Below, in pieces: positions 40,294 through 48,777 of a stretch of DNA of 64,000 nucleotides. Below the pieces are notes generated by a model that had not been told where the DNA came from, ran no database searches, and worked only from the letters and a program-made list of their open reading frames with translations. A program made the translations under genes and the position numbers. Each line of letters opens with the position of its first letter. Position 1 is the first letter of the stretch. The DNA is from Janibacter cremeus (GTDB lineage: Bacteria > Actinomycetota > Actinomycetes > Actinomycetales > Dermatophilaceae), in NCBI RefSeq assembly GCF_029395675.1, contig NZ_CP115184.1, positions 682,001 through 746,000 of the forward strand, given 5' to 3'.

Positions 40294-41541
40294 TTACCGA
40301 GCCGGCCGACCATGCGCAGCGGGCTGCGACGTGCGACGGTGCAGCCAGCCGCTGAAGGGAGCCGCCGTGAGCCCGTGGACGAGCACGGAGGCGGTGATGG
40401 CCAGGCTGGCGTAGACGAAGATCTCCCGGTTCCCGGTGTGGCGCTCGGCCAGCGTGGCGTAGAACAGCGCCGAGACGCCGACGGGCGCGAACCAGCTCAG
40501 GAAGGCCGTCTCGCTGCGGTCGTGGACGTCCCTCAGCAGTGGCCGCAGGGACCACACGGTCGCCAACCGGCGCACGATGATCACGCCCGCGATCACGACG
40601 GGGGCGACCCACCCCAGTGCGCCCCACTCGTCCACGGGCAGGGCGGTGCCGAGCAGGAGGAAGACAGGCAGGAGGAACAGCCGGGCGATGGCGTCATGGA
40701 TCTTGTCCTCCTCGGCCTCCTCGCGCTGCGGGATGACCTGCCCGAAGACCGCCACGCCGATGAAGACCACCAGGAGGCCGTCGGTGCCGATCAGCTTCCC
40801 GGCACCCAGGAGCAGCAGCGACAGAGGCACGATGAAGGCCAGGTAGGAGCTCTCCTCCATCCACCCCCGCTGCTGCACCAGGACGAAGACCCTGCCCAGC
40901 AGGTACCCCGCCACGACCCCCAGCGCCACGGCGCCGAGCACCTCGACCAGCAGGACCCGGGTGAGCAGGTCGTGCCACGCCCGTCCGGGGGTGGTCATCA
41001 GCAGCACCGGCAGCATGACGAAGAGGTACGCCAGCCCGTCGTTGATGCCGCTCTCGGCGGAGAGGTTGTGGCGCACCCGCTCGGGCACCTTCTCGACGGC
41101 GAGGGAGCCGGTGACGATGGGCGTGGTGACGACGGGATCCGTCGGAGTGACCACCGCCCCGAGCAGCAGGGCCAGGAGGAACGAGACACCCAGACCCCAC
41201 CACAGCGCCGCGGTGGCGACGAGCAACATCATCGCCATGCCGGCACCGATGATGAGCACGAGCCAGCGCACGTTGGCACGCCAGTAGCCGTGCGGCAGGC
41301 GCAGGGCGACACCGGCCAGTCCCACGGCCAGGGTGATCCGGGCGACCTGCTCCAGCAGCCCGGAGGTCGAGACCCCGAGCGCATGGGGGTCCAGCAGGCC
41401 CAGGGCGTGCGGTCCGACCAGCAGGCCGAAGACCAGACACAGCAGCGGACCCGGCAGGCTGGCCCGCTGCAGCACGGTCGAGAACGCCGCGAAGACCAGC
41501 AGCGCCCCGGCAAATAGCGTCAGCACCAGGTTGACGTCCAC
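40294..41541 (-). CDS. NhaP-type cation:proton antiporter
   Basis: A 415-residue membrane protein from GTG 41541 (ATG 41629 also in frame). Twelve or more helices include LGAVVTPTDPVVTTPIVTGS and NLSAESGINDGLAYLFVMLP, the TDP and ESGxNDG motifs of CPA1 sodium/potassium:proton antiporters. The frame stays open far upstream but that part is the antisense of the Lys/Glu-rich gas vesicle gene and is not coding. It is divergent from the gas vesicle operon. Confidence 0.87.
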   Translation of the reverse strand: MDVNLVLTLFAGALLVFAAFSTVLQRASLPGPLLCLVFGLLVGPHALGLLDPHALGVSTSGLLEQVARITLAVGLAGVALRLPHGYWRANVRWLVLIIGAGMAMMLLVATAALWWGLGVSFLLALLLGAVVTPTDPVVTTPIVTGSLAVEKVPERVRHNLSAESGINDGLAYLFVMLPVLLMTTPGRAWHDLLTRVLLVEVLGAVALGVVAGYLLGRVFVLVQQRGWMEESSYLAFIVPLSLLLLGAGKLIGTDGLLVVFIGVAVFGQVIPQREEAEEDKIHDAIARLFLLPVFLLLGTALPVDEWGALGWVAPVVIAGVIIVRRLATVWSLRPLLRDVHDRSETAFLSWFAPVGVSALFYATLAERHTGNREIFVYASLAITASVLVHGLTAAPFSGWLHRRTSQPAAHGRPAR

Positions 41542-41660
41542 AGCGATCCACGTCTCCTTCTCGTCGCATCTCTCGCCCACGGGTCCGTGGCCGACGATCA
41601 CGTCGTGGTCACCGTAGGCGATGGAGTCCATCGAACCGCACCGCCGGGTGCGAGGCGAGC

Positions 41661-41677
41661 GAGGGTGCCACACCCTC
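41661..41677. promoter_or_regulatory. Perfect hairpin between the antiporter and gas vesicle genes
   Basis: GAGGGTG (41661-41667), CCA, CACCCTC (41671-41677). It stands upstream of both divergent genes, so it is more likely a regulatory site or REP-type relic than a terminator. Confidence 0.35.
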
Positions 41678-41742
41678 CCCGCCGCGGAGGGCGCTGACCC
41701 GGAAGTTTGCGCGGCCGCTGGACCACCCGGATTGCCCCACGC

Positions 41743-41769
41743 GGTTTGCCCATGAGACGCGTTGGGTAT
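41743..41769 (+). promoter_or_regulatory. Stress-sigma-type (SigB/SigF-like) promoter of the gas vesicle operon
   Basis: GGTTT at 41743-41747 and GGGTAT at 41764-41769 are separated by 16 bases, matching the GTTT-N14-16-GGGTA pattern of actinobacterial SigB/SigF-class promoters. It is about 45 bases before the first gas vesicle ATG (41815), which has GGGAGG as ribosome site. No competing TTGACA/TATAAT pair is seen. Confidence 0.6.
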
Positions 41770-41814
41770 GGCAGGTTGGGTCACAACATTGCAACGGAAT
41801 TCGGGAGGCATCGA

Positions 41815-42741
41815 ATGGGTGCTGAAGCGCGAATCATCGCCGGAGTAGCCGCCGGCTATCTGCTCGGTCGCGGGAAGAAGATGAAGCTGGCCTTCAGCCT
41901 GGCCAGCATGCTGATCGGCAAGCAGGTGAGCACGGACCCCAAGGAGGTGGCCAAGCAGCTGGCTGAGCTGGCCGACACCAACCCGAGGCTCGCCGAGCTG
42001 AAGGGCGAGATCACCGGTGAGCTGCTCCAGGCCGCCCAGGCCGCAGCCACCGCGATCCTCACCCAGCGGATGAACACCCTCTCGGACACGCTCAAGGAGC
42101 GCTCGGACTCCCTGCGCGGCCTGGCCGAGGAGGCCGAGGACATCAAGGGCGAGCTCGTGGAGGAGGACGAAGGGGGCGAGTCCGAGGACTCTGCCGACGC
42201 GGAGTCGGCGGGGGAGGAGTCTGCCGAGGACGAGTCCGCCGAGCCCCGGGACGAGGAGCCGTCCGAGGAGGAGGGCCAGCAGGAGTCTGAGGAGCAGGAG
42301 CCCCAGGACGAGTCCGAGGAGGAGGCCCCGGCCGAGGAGGAGTCCTCCGACGAGGAGTCCTCCTCCTCGCAACAGTCGTCCGAGGAGGAGGCGCCTCCCC
42401 GCAAGCGGCGGACGCAGCGCAGCTCCGAGCGCGGTGGCGGGGGGTCCTCGGCCACGAAGTCGGCCGCCAAGAAGCAGGCGCCGGCCAAGAAGGCCAGCAG
42501 CAAGCAGGCGTCCTCGAAGAAGACCGCCAGCAAGCAGGCGCCGGCCAAGAAGAGCAGCAGCAAGCAGGCGTCCTCGAAGAAGACCGCCAGCAAGCAGGCG
42601 CCGGCCAAGAAGAGCGCGTCGAAGTCTGCTCCGGCGAAGAAGACCGCCAGCAAGCAGACATCGGCGAAGAAGAGCGCTCCCAGCAAGAAGACCGCCTCGT
42701 CCGGCAACGGGCGCCGCCGGTCGTCGACGAAGAAGTCCTGA
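41815..42741 (+). CDS. Gas-vesicle-operon protein with acidic middle and lysine-rich tail
   Basis: A 308-residue protein from ATG 41815. Residues 1-110 are a helical domain (GVAAGYLLGRGKKMKLAFSL, then VSTDPKEVAKQLAELADTN). Residues about 115-200 are almost entirely Glu, Asp and Ser. Residues about 215-308 are histone-H1-like KKAxxK repeats encoded by 60-base DNA repeats. Proteins like this open many actinobacterial gas vesicle operons and are often mislabelled as DNA primase. The polyampholyte design suggests binding to the vesicle surface or nucleic acid, but no function is established. First gene of the operon. Confidence 0.75.
   Translation: MGAEARIIAGVAAGYLLGRGKKMKLAFSLASMLIGKQVSTDPKEVAKQLAELADTNPRLAELKGEITGELLQAAQAAATAILTQRMNTLSDTLKERSDSLRGLAEEAEDIKGELVEEDEGGESEDSADAESAGEESAEDESAEPRDEEPSEEEGQQESEEQEPQDESEEEAPAEEESSDEESSSSQQSSEEEAPPRKRRTQRSSERGGGGSSATKSAAKKQAPAKKASSKQASSKKTASKQAPAKKSSSKQASSKKTASKQAPAKKSASKSAPAKKTASKQTSAKKSAPSKKTASSGNGRRRSSTKKS
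42481..42600 (+). repeat. Two tandem 60-base coding repeats
   Basis: 42481-42540 and 42541-42600 are nearly identical (GCCAGC replaced by AGCAGC) and encode PAKK(A/S)SSKQASSKKTASKQA. Further degraded units follow to 42690. Such repeats promote length variation of the basic tail. Confidence 0.8.
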
Positions 42742-42752
42742 AGGGAGCAACG

Positions 42753-43955
42753 ATGAGCGCACGCGACAACGCAGGCAAGGTCCTCAAGGGCATCGGCAGC
42801 GAGCTGCCGCTGGACCGGTTGAAGGACGAGGCGAGGAACGCCCTCGGTGCTGCCGGGGACAAGGCGATCTCGTCGGCGGGGGACAAGGTCAAGCAGGCGA
42901 CCGGCTCCCTCAACGACATCACCGAGGGTGGCGGTGTCGTCGGCCGGGCGACCAAAGAGGGCGCCGAGGCGGCTGCCAAGGGTGACTCGCCCGTCAAGGG
43001 CGCTCTCGCCGGTGGTGCGAAGGAGGTCAAGGACAAGGTCGTCTCCATCTTCACCGGTGGTGACAAGGACCCCTCGCACTCGGTCAACATCATCGAGTCG
43101 GTCGAGGTGGGCGTGCCGCTGAGCGTCGCCTACAACCAGTGGACGCTCTTCCACGAGCAGGCCGACTACATGCGCAAGGTCAAGAACGTCGACACGCCCG
43201 AGGACAACCAGGTCAAGTACACGGCCAAGATCTTCCTGTCGAAGCGCACCTGGACCGGCACGATCATCGAGCAGGTCCCGGACCAGCACATCGTCTGGCG
43301 CTCCGAGGGGGAGAAGGGCCACGTCGACGGGACGATCAGCTTCCACGAGCTGGCTCCGCGCCTGACGAAGGTGATCGTCGTCCTCGAGTACTACCCCGGA
43401 GGCTTCTTCGAGAAGACCGCCAACCTCTGGCGCGCCCAGGGCCGCCGGGCCCGCTCGGACCTGCGCCACTACGCCCGCCACGTCCAGACCCGCAGCATCC
43501 TGCAGGACGCCGACGAGATCGAGGGCTGGCGCGGCGAGATCCGCGACGAGGAGGTCGTCGCGGACCACGACGAGGTCGTGGAGGAGGAGCAGCAGCAGCG
43601 CGACGAAGGGAGCGAGGCACCTCCCGAGGACGAGTACTCCGACGACGAGGTGGCCGAGGACGAGGCACCTGAGGAAGACTACGAGGACGAGGGGGAGTAC
43701 CCCGAGGACGAGTACGCCGAGGAGGAGCCCGCCGAGGAGGAGGGCGAGTACGCCGAGGAGGAGCCCGCCGAGGAGGAGGGCGAGTACGCCGAGGAGGAGC
43801 CCGCCGAGGAGGAGGGCGAGTACGCCGAGGAGGAGGGCGAGTACGCCGAGGAGGAGCCCGCCGACGAGGAGGGCGAGTACGCCGAGGAGGAGTACGACGT
43901 CGAGCCCGTCGAGGACGAGCCCGAGGAAGAGCTGGACGAGGAGCGCGAGCGCTGA
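42753..43955 (+). CDS. SRPBCC-domain gas vesicle operon protein with glutamate-rich repeat tail
   Basis: A 400-residue protein. Residues about 1-95 are amphipathic. Residues 110-250 form an SRPBCC (START/polyketide-cyclase-like) domain (SVNIIESVEVGVPLSVAYNQ, then FHEQADYMRKVKNV, and GTISFHELAPRLTKVIVVLE). Residues 265-400 are strongly acidic with 12-residue repeats EYAEEEPAEEEG. SRPBCC proteins are regular members of actinobacterial gas vesicle operons (GvpZ-like position), of unknown role. It sits between the lysine-rich protein gene and gvpA; the opposite charges of the two tails may matter. Confidence 0.78.
   Translation: MSARDNAGKVLKGIGSELPLDRLKDEARNALGAAGDKAISSAGDKVKQATGSLNDITEGGGVVGRATKEGAEAAAKGDSPVKGALAGGAKEVKDKVVSIFTGGDKDPSHSVNIIESVEVGVPLSVAYNQWTLFHEQADYMRKVKNVDTPEDNQVKYTAKIFLSKRTWTGTIIEQVPDQHIVWRSEGEKGHVDGTISFHELAPRLTKVIVVLEYYPGGFFEKTANLWRAQGRRARSDLRHYARHVQTRSILQDADEIEGWRGEIRDEEVVADHDEVVEEEQQQRDEGSEAPPEDEYSDDEVAEDEAPEEDYEDEGEYPEDEYAEEEPAEEEGEYAEEEPAEEEGEYAEEEPAEEEGEYAEEEGEYAEEEPADEEGEYAEEEYDVEPVEDEPEEELDEERER
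43710..43892 (+). repeat. Tandem 36-base coding repeats (acidic tail)
   Basis: Units at 43710-43745, 43746-43781 and 43782-43817 are near identical; a shortened 21-base unit (43818-43838), another 36-base unit (43839-43874) and a partial unit (to 43892) follow. Each full unit encodes EYAEEEPAEEEG. All lengths are multiples of three, so expansion keeps the frame. Confidence 0.85.
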
Positions 43956-43995
43956 GCTCGCGCGGCCATAGATTCGCCCGACGAAAGGACACACC

Positions 43996-44424
43996 ATGAC
44001 CGTGACATCCGGCCGCTCCGGCGGCGGTTACCTGTCCCGACCCGAACCGAGCGGCCTGGCGGACGTCATCGAGATCATCCTGGACAAGGGACTGGTCATC
44101 GATGCGTACGTGCGCGTCTCCCTGATCGGCATCGAGGTGCTGACCATCGATGCGCGCATCGTCATCGCCTCGGTCGACACCTACCTGCGCTTCGCGGAGG
44201 CGACCAACCGACTCGACCTGGAGGCGAAGTCCAAGGACCTGCAGGACCTGGTCGGTGGCTCCATGGAGAGCGGCGCCAAGGGCAAGACGAAGGGTGCCCT
44301 GGAGGGTGCCAAGGACGCCGTCTTCGGCGACGACGACGATGACGACGACGAGCAGTCGCGTCCCCGTCGTTCCAGCAGCTCCTCCAGCCGTCCCCGCAAG
44401 CAGGCGGCGCGATCCAGTCGGTGA
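43996..44424 (+). CDS. gvpA: GvpA, gas vesicle structural protein
   Basis: A 142-residue protein. Residues about 18-70 are the GvpA core: [40 protein letters not shown] and [10 protein letters not shown]. It forms the ribbed, gas-permeable shell by self-assembly. The C-terminal about 65 residues are an unusual extension with DDDDDDDEQ followed by Arg/Ser-rich [15 protein letters not shown], longer than in classical GvpA but common in actinobacteria. Its stop overlaps the gvpF start. Confidence 0.93.
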   Translation: MTVTSGRSGGGYLSRPEPSGLADVIEIILDKGLVIDAYVRVSLIGIEVLTIDARIVIASVDTYLRFAEATNRLDLEAKSKDLQDLVGGSMESGAKGKTKGALEGAKDAVFGDDDDDDDEQSRPRRSSSSSSRPRKQAARSSR

Positions 44425-45164
44425 CCGTGGAGACCACGCGGGGCTTCTACGCGTACGGCATCGTCCCCTCGAGTCGGACCGACCTGCCGGAGACGGGCAT
44501 GGGCTTCGACGAGCCGCATCTTGCGGCCGTCGGGCCCGTGGCCGTCGTCGGGGAGTGGGTCGACCTGCAGGCGAACCTCGCGAAGAAGCGACACCTCACC
44601 GCGCACACCGACCTGCTCAACCGCTTGGCGCAGAATGGCCCGGTCCTGCCCCTGCAGTTCGGCTCGATCCTGGCGGACGACGGCCAGGCCGTCGTCGACC
44701 TGTTCGGTGCGGACCCTGGCTGGTACGCCGACCGGCTGGCCGAGCTGGAGGGCCTGAGTCAGTACGTCCTGCGGGCTCAGTACGACCTCGACGAGACGCT
44801 CGCGCAGCTGGTAGACTCCGACCCGGAGATCGCCCACCTGCGTGAGCGCACGCGGGGACGGCCCGAGGAGGAGCGCCACGACGAGCGCGTGCGCCTCGGC
44901 GAGCTGGTCTCGCAGGCGATGGAGGCCCGGCGCGGGCGGGACGCGGAGTGGGTGCGGTCCCGCATCGAGCCCTACGTCGCGGCGGTGGCCCCCCGCGACG
45001 TCGGTGGTCTCGACGGGCTGGCGGAGCTGGCGCTCGCGCTGAGCACCGACCAGCTGGCGGACTTCGAGGCGGCAGCCGAGGAGCTCGCCGAGCAGGCCCA
45101 CCCGTGGGCCCGCGTGAGCCTCGTCGGACCGATGGCGATGTACGACTTCGTCCCGACCGACTGA
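44421..45164 (+). CDS. gvpF: GvpF, gas vesicle assembly protein
   Basis: A 247-residue GvpF/L-family protein from GTG 44421. It shows the family opening [12 protein letters not shown], the [27 protein letters not shown] segment and the closing [17 protein letters not shown]. GvpF binds GvpA and guides nucleation of the vesicle. A second family member, gvpL, is downstream. Confidence 0.92.
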   Translation: MTVETTRGFYAYGIVPSSRTDLPETGMGFDEPHLAAVGPVAVVGEWVDLQANLAKKRHLTAHTDLLNRLAQNGPVLPLQFGSILADDGQAVVDLFGADPGWYADRLAELEGLSQYVLRAQYDLDETLAQLVDSDPEIAHLRERTRGRPEEERHDERVRLGELVSQAMEARRGRDAEWVRSRIEPYVAAVAPRDVGGLDGLAELALALSTDQLADFEAAAEELAEQAHPWARVSLVGPMAMYDFVPTD

Positions 45165-45178
45165 GCGGCTGAGCGTCC

Positions 45179-45436
45179 GTGGGCCTGATCAAGGAGGTGC
45201 TCCTGCTGCCGGCCGCCCCCCTTCGCGGGACGGTGTGGGTGGCCGAGCGCGTGCTGGAGAAGGCCGAGGAGGACTACTACAACCCCGGGTTGATCCGCCG
45301 CGAGATCGAGCAGGTGGACCAGCTGCGGCGTACGGGGGAGATCAGCGATGAGGCCGCCGAGGAGTGGGAGGATGCGCTCATCGAGCGACTCATCGAGAGC
45401 AGGCGCCGACCCGGCGCCCGAGGAGGAGGACACTGA
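45179..45436 (+). CDS. gvpG: GvpG, gas vesicle assembly protein
   Basis: An 85-residue protein from GTG 45179 with the GvpG opening GLIKEVLLLPAAPLRGTVWV, then VLEKAEEDYYNPGLIRREIE and a helical tail. Its stop shares a base with the gvpO start (TGATG). A minor but conserved assembly factor. Confidence 0.9.
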   Translation: MGLIKEVLLLPAAPLRGTVWVAERVLEKAEEDYYNPGLIRREIEQVDQLRRTGEISDEAAEEWEDALIERLIESRRRPGARGGGH

Positions 45437-45900
45437 TGGCCGACCAGAGCGAGGCAGCCGCCCAGGAGGACACCGACAGCACGACGTCGGAGGACTCGAC
45501 CACCCCGGCCAAGAAGTCGACCGCCAAGAAGACGACGGCGAAGAAGTCGGCACCGAAGAAGCGCGCCGTCTCCACGAAGAAGTCGACCTCGGACGACAGC
45601 GACTCGCGCTCGTCCTCGGGTCGTGGCTCGCGGCTGAACGCCGTGAAGATCGCCCGCTCCGCCAAGGAGCAGCTCGCCGAGCTGCTGAACAAGGAGAGCG
45701 AGACCGTCATCGGCGTGCAGCGCACCGACGACGGCTGGGAGGTCGACCTCGAGGTCGTCGAGACCCGTCGCATCCCGGACACCACCGACGTGCTGGCGAT
45801 CTACCGCGTAGAGCTCGACGACGACGGTGAGATCGAGGGCTACGAGCGCCTGGAGCGCTACATCCGTGGCAAGACCGAGGGCGGCGGTACGCGTGGCTGA
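45436..45900 (+). CDS. gvpO: GvpO, gas vesicle protein
   Basis: A 154-residue protein from ATG 45436. The first 60 residues are a Thr/Ser/Lys-rich tail (STAKKTTAKKSAPKKRAVS) similar in style to the operon's first protein. The GvpO domain follows: AVKIARSAKEQLAELLNKES, GVQRTDDGWEVDLEVVETRR and TDVLAIYRVELDDDGEIEGY. GvpO is required for vesicle formation in actinobacteria. It overlaps gvpJ by eight bases. Confidence 0.9.
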   Translation: MADQSEAAAQEDTDSTTSEDSTTPAKKSTAKKTTAKKSAPKKRAVSTKKSTSDDSDSRSSSGRGSRLNAVKIARSAKEQLAELLNKESETVIGVQRTDDGWEVDLEVVETRRIPDTTDVLAIYRVELDDDGEIEGYERLERYIRGKTEGGGTRG

Positions 45901-46288
45901 GGACCAGTCCCCGGACCGGGAGCAGCCCGCGGGGCCTCCCGCACCACCGCCGGCCTTCCAGGGCGCGATGCAGCGTCAGATGGAGCCGCGCAACGCCAAC
46001 CTCGCCGACATCCTCGAGCGGGTGCTGGACAAGGGCATCGTCATCGCCGGCGACATCTCGGTCTCGCTCGTCGACGTCGAGCTGCTGACGATCCGCATCC
46101 GGCTGCTCGTCGCCTCGGTGGACAAGGCCAAGGAGATGGGCATCGACTGGTGGGAGAACGACCCGATGCTCAGCTCCCGGGCCCGTCGCCAGGAGATCGA
46201 CGCGGGCCGGGAGCGCTCGGACTCGCTGGAGCAGGAGAACGCTGAGCTGCGCCGTCGTCTCGAGCAGCTGGAGGCCGACCGTGGCTGA
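45893..46288 (+). CDS. gvpJ: GvpJ, GvpA-like minor structural protein
   Basis: A 131-residue protein from GTG 45893. A proline-rich start (GPPAPPPAFQG) precedes a GvpA-type core, NLADILERVLDKGIVIAGDI and SVSLVDVELLTIRIRLLVAS, and a coiled tail (SDSLEQENAELRRRLEQL). GvpJ is thought to start or cap the vesicle cone. Overlaps gvpL by eight bases. Confidence 0.9.
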   Translation: MAEDQSPDREQPAGPPAPPPAFQGAMQRQMEPRNANLADILERVLDKGIVIAGDISVSLVDVELLTIRIRLLVASVDKAKEMGIDWWENDPMLSSRARRQEIDAGRERSDSLEQENAELRRRLEQLEADRG

Positions 46289-47030
46289 TGGTCTCTACGC
46301 GTACGCCCTCACCCGGGCGGACGTCGCGGACCGGGTCGCCACCACCGGGATCCACGGCGCCCCGGTCACGACCGTCACCCACGAGGGCCTCGCCGCACTC
46401 GTCTCCACGGTCGACCTCGATGAGTTCGGTGAGGACGGCCTGCGCCAGCACCTCGAGGACCTGGACTGGGTGCGCGACGTCGCCTTCGCCCACGACGACG
46501 TCGTGCGCGAGGTGGCCCAGCTCGGTCCCGTCGCACCGATGCGGCTGGCCACCGTCTTCTTCGGAGCCGACTCGGTGGTCGAGCGACTGGCCGGCATGGC
46601 GGCAGAGCTGACGGAGGTCCTCGACCGCGTCGACGGCCGCAGCGAGTGGAGCGTCAAGGCCTTCAGCCAGCGGGAGGACCCCGCACAGGGGAGCGAGGAG
46701 AAGCCGCTCTCCGGACGGGACTACCTCGCCCGCCGCAAGCAGCAGGCCCAGGCCAGGGAGACCGCGTCCGAGCGGCACGTCGACGCGGTGGAGGCACTGC
46801 ACGGCGAGCTGGCCCAGCTCGCCCTCGCCGGACGGCACCTCAGCGCCCAGGACCGGCAGCTCGGGGGGTACACCGGCGAGATGATCATGAATGCCGCCTA
46901 CCTCGTGGGCGACGAGGACGCCGAGCGCTTCCGCGGGCTCGTCGAGGAGCGTCCGGCCCCTGCCGGGCTGCGCTTCACCGTCGAGGGCCCGTGGCCCCCG
47001 TACTCCTTCGCCGTGCTGGAGCAGGGATGA
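46281..47030 (+). CDS. gvpL: GvpL, second GvpF/L-family assembly protein
   Basis: A 249-residue protein from GTG 46281 with DGLYAYALTRADVADRVAT, LVSTVDLDEFGEDGLRQHL, VAPMRLATVFFGADSVVERL and C-terminal GLRFTVEGPWPPYSFAVLE. The charged middle insert (GRDYLARRKQQAQARE) is characteristic of actinobacterial GvpL. Overlaps gvpS by four bases. Confidence 0.9.
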   Translation: MADGLYAYALTRADVADRVATTGIHGAPVTTVTHEGLAALVSTVDLDEFGEDGLRQHLEDLDWVRDVAFAHDDVVREVAQLGPVAPMRLATVFFGADSVVERLAGMAAELTEVLDRVDGRSEWSVKAFSQREDPAQGSEEKPLSGRDYLARRKQQAQARETASERHVDAVEALHGELAQLALAGRHLSAQDRQLGGYTGEMIMNAAYLVGDEDAERFRGLVEERPAPAGLRFTVEGPWPPYSFAVLEQG

Positions 47031-47251
47031 GCCTGCCCGCCGACGATCGTCGCCCCGGGGAGGTGCACCAGCGGTCCCAGGCCGCCCTGGCGCCCGTGGC
47101 GCTGGTCGACCTGCTCGACCGGCTGCTCGGCCAGGGAGTCGTCCTGTCCGGTGACCTCGTGATCTCCCTCGCGGGGGTCGACCTCGTGGAGGTGCACCTG
47201 CACGCCCTCATCACCTCCGTGCGCAGCGAGATGAGCAGGGACGGCGCATGA
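47027..47251 (+). CDS. gvpS: GvpS, short GvpA-family protein
   Basis: A 74-residue protein from ATG 47027. The GvpA-like core is ALVDLLDRLLGQGVVLSGDL followed by VISLAGVDLVEVHLHALITS, with no C-terminal extension. It occupies the gvpS position between gvpL and gvpK, as in Streptomyces-type clusters. Its stop overlaps the gvpK start. Confidence 0.87.
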   Translation: MSLPADDRRPGEVHQRSQAALAPVALVDLLDRLLGQGVVLSGDLVISLAGVDLVEVHLHALITSVRSEMSRDGA

Positions 47252-47562
47252 GCGACCCAGAGGGCGACCCACCCGGGCAGGGGCAGGCGTACTCCCTTCC
47301 CCGGCGGATGGAGACCGACGCCGACTCCGTCGAGCGCGACCTGATCAAGCTCGTGCTGACCATCGTCGAGCTCGTGCGCCAGCTGATGGAGAAGCAGGCC
47401 CTGCGACGCGTCGACGAGGGTGACCTCAGCGACGACCAGGTCGAGGAGCTGGGCACCGCCCTGATGCGCCTCGAGGAGGCGATGACCGACCTGCAGGAGC
47501 GCTTCGACCTCACCGCCGAGGACCTCAACCTCGACCTCGGACCGCTGGGCACCATCCTCTGA
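47248..47562 (+). CDS. gvpK: GvpK, gas vesicle protein
   Basis: A 104-residue protein with RRMETDADSVERDLIKLVLT, IVELVRQLMEKQALRRVDEG and EEAMTDLQERFDLTAEDLNL, the complete GvpK domain. It ends the operon, convergent with the MFS gene. No regulator gene is present in the cluster. Confidence 0.92.
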   Translation: MSDPEGDPPGQGQAYSLPRRMETDADSVERDLIKLVLTIVELVRQLMEKQALRRVDEGDLSDDQVEELGTALMRLEEAMTDLQERFDLTAEDLNLDLGPLGTIL

Positions 47563-47576
47563 CGGGCCGGCGCCCG
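47563..47576. terminator. Possible bidirectional hairpin between gvpK and the MFS gene
   Basis: CGGGC (47563-47567), CGGC, GCCCG (47572-47576) lies in the 18-base gap between convergent stops. No U-tract on either side. Confidence 0.3.
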
Positions 47577-47580
47577 GCAC

Positions 47581-48750
47581 TCAGGTGACGGGTCGACGAG
47601 CTGGTCGGTGCAGCAGGGTGAGCGGAAGCGTCAGAAGCGCGAAGGCCGCGGTGACGAGCAGCGCGACGGAGAAGTCGTACCGCACGGCAATCGCGCCCAC
47701 GGTGACCGAACCGACGGCGGTGCCCAGATCGAAGCCGACGTTCCAGATCGAGCTGGCCAGCCCGATGTGCCGGCGGGTGACCGCGGCGAAGGAGATGACG
47801 AGGGTGAGGTTCTGCAGGGCGCCGTAGGCGCTGCCGAGCAGGACGGCCCCGAGCAGGAGGGTCGGGACGGACTGCACGTGCACGGCCCAGGCGATCGCGC
47901 TGACCCCGACCACGGTCAGGACGACGAAGGGGGCGACGAACCGCTCCGCGCCGTACCGGTCCGCGACGCCGCCGATCCACCAGCGCAGGATCGCGGCCAT
48001 CAGCTCCAGGAGGGCCAGCGCCGGGATGACGACGGCCGGGTCGCGCACCATCTGGGGACCGAAGGTGAGCACCGCCCCGCCGGCGATGGTCACGCCGACG
48101 AGCAGCACCATCGGACGCAGGAGCGTCAGGGCCACGCGCGGCGTGCTGGGCACGCCGGAGGCGCCAGCCACCTCCGCATGGCCGGGGGAGGCGTCGAGTG
48201 CCCGGCCGAGGGCCAGGGCCGCCGGCACCCCGAGCAGCGGTAGTGCGCCGACGGCGAAGACGAGCGTGAAGCCGACCGTCTCGGCGACCCATGAGCCCAG
48301 AGGCAGCAGGACGACCTGGGGCCCGGCGATGGACAGGCCGTAGGCGCCGACGGCCTTGCCGCGCGTGCTCGGGTCGGAGAGCTCGGCGACGGCCGCGCTC
48401 CCGGTGACGGTGAGGATGCCGAAGCCGACGCCGCGCACGGCCGAGAGCCCGAGGATGGCTGCCAACGAGTCAGTGGCGATGAGGCCGAGTGACGGCGCGC
48501 CGAGCAGGACGAGACCGGCGGCGAGCGTCGACCCCCAGCCGAAGCGTCCCAGCATCGCCGGGACGGTGAACTGCGTGAGGACCGTGACGAGGAGCAGGAC
48601 CCCGTTGACGAGGCCGGCACCCCCTTCGTCCGCACCGCCGTGCACGGCCCAGAGGGGGGCGACCGGCATGAGGACCGCGAAGCCGCTGAACCCGAGGAAG
48701 GTCGCCCACAGCAGCGAGGGCATCCCCCTCGCGGTCCACACACTGCTCAC
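47581..48750 (-). CDS. MFS transporter
   Basis: A 389-residue protein from GTG 48750 with about 12 membrane helices. Motifs include AELSDPSTRGKAVGAYGLSIAG and WWIGGVADRYGAERFVAP, typical of major-facilitator sugar or drug transporters. It is followed upstream by an SDR gene in the same direction after a 27-base gap. Substrate unknown. Confidence 0.82.
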   Translation of the reverse strand: MSSVWTARGMPSLLWATFLGFSGFAVLMPVAPLWAVHGGADEGGAGLVNGVLLLVTVLTQFTVPAMLGRFGWGSTLAAGLVLLGAPSLGLIATDSLAAILGLSAVRGVGFGILTVTGSAAVAELSDPSTRGKAVGAYGLSIAGPQVVLLPLGSWVAETVGFTLVFAVGALPLLGVPAALALGRALDASPGHAEVAGASGVPSTPRVALTLLRPMVLLVGVTIAGGAVLTFGPQMVRDPAVVIPALALLELMAAILRWWIGGVADRYGAERFVAPFVVLTVVGVSAIAWAVHVQSVPTLLLGAVLLGSAYGALQNLTLVISFAAVTRRHIGLASSIWNVGFDLGTAVGSVTVGAIAVRYDFSVALLVTAAFALLTLPLTLLHRPARRPVT

Positions 48751-48777
48751 CGGGTGGAGTCTCTCACCTGCTCGTCA

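Noticed and set aside
41542..42762. Long minus-strand frame continuous with the antiporter (over 400 extra codons)
   Set aside because: It is the antisense of the Lys/Glu-rich gene and yields a Leu/Gly/Arg low-complexity product; the antiporter's first helix begins at 41541.
43710..43892. Regular 36-base repeats that look like a CRISPR array
   Set aside because: Units are adjacent with no spacers, lie in frame in a gas vesicle gene and encode an acidic 12-residue repeat.
41856..43997. Long minus-strand frame opposite the gas vesicle genes
   Set aside because: A mirror of codon bias in the GAG/AAG-rich genes; product is Leu/Ser runs without domain character.
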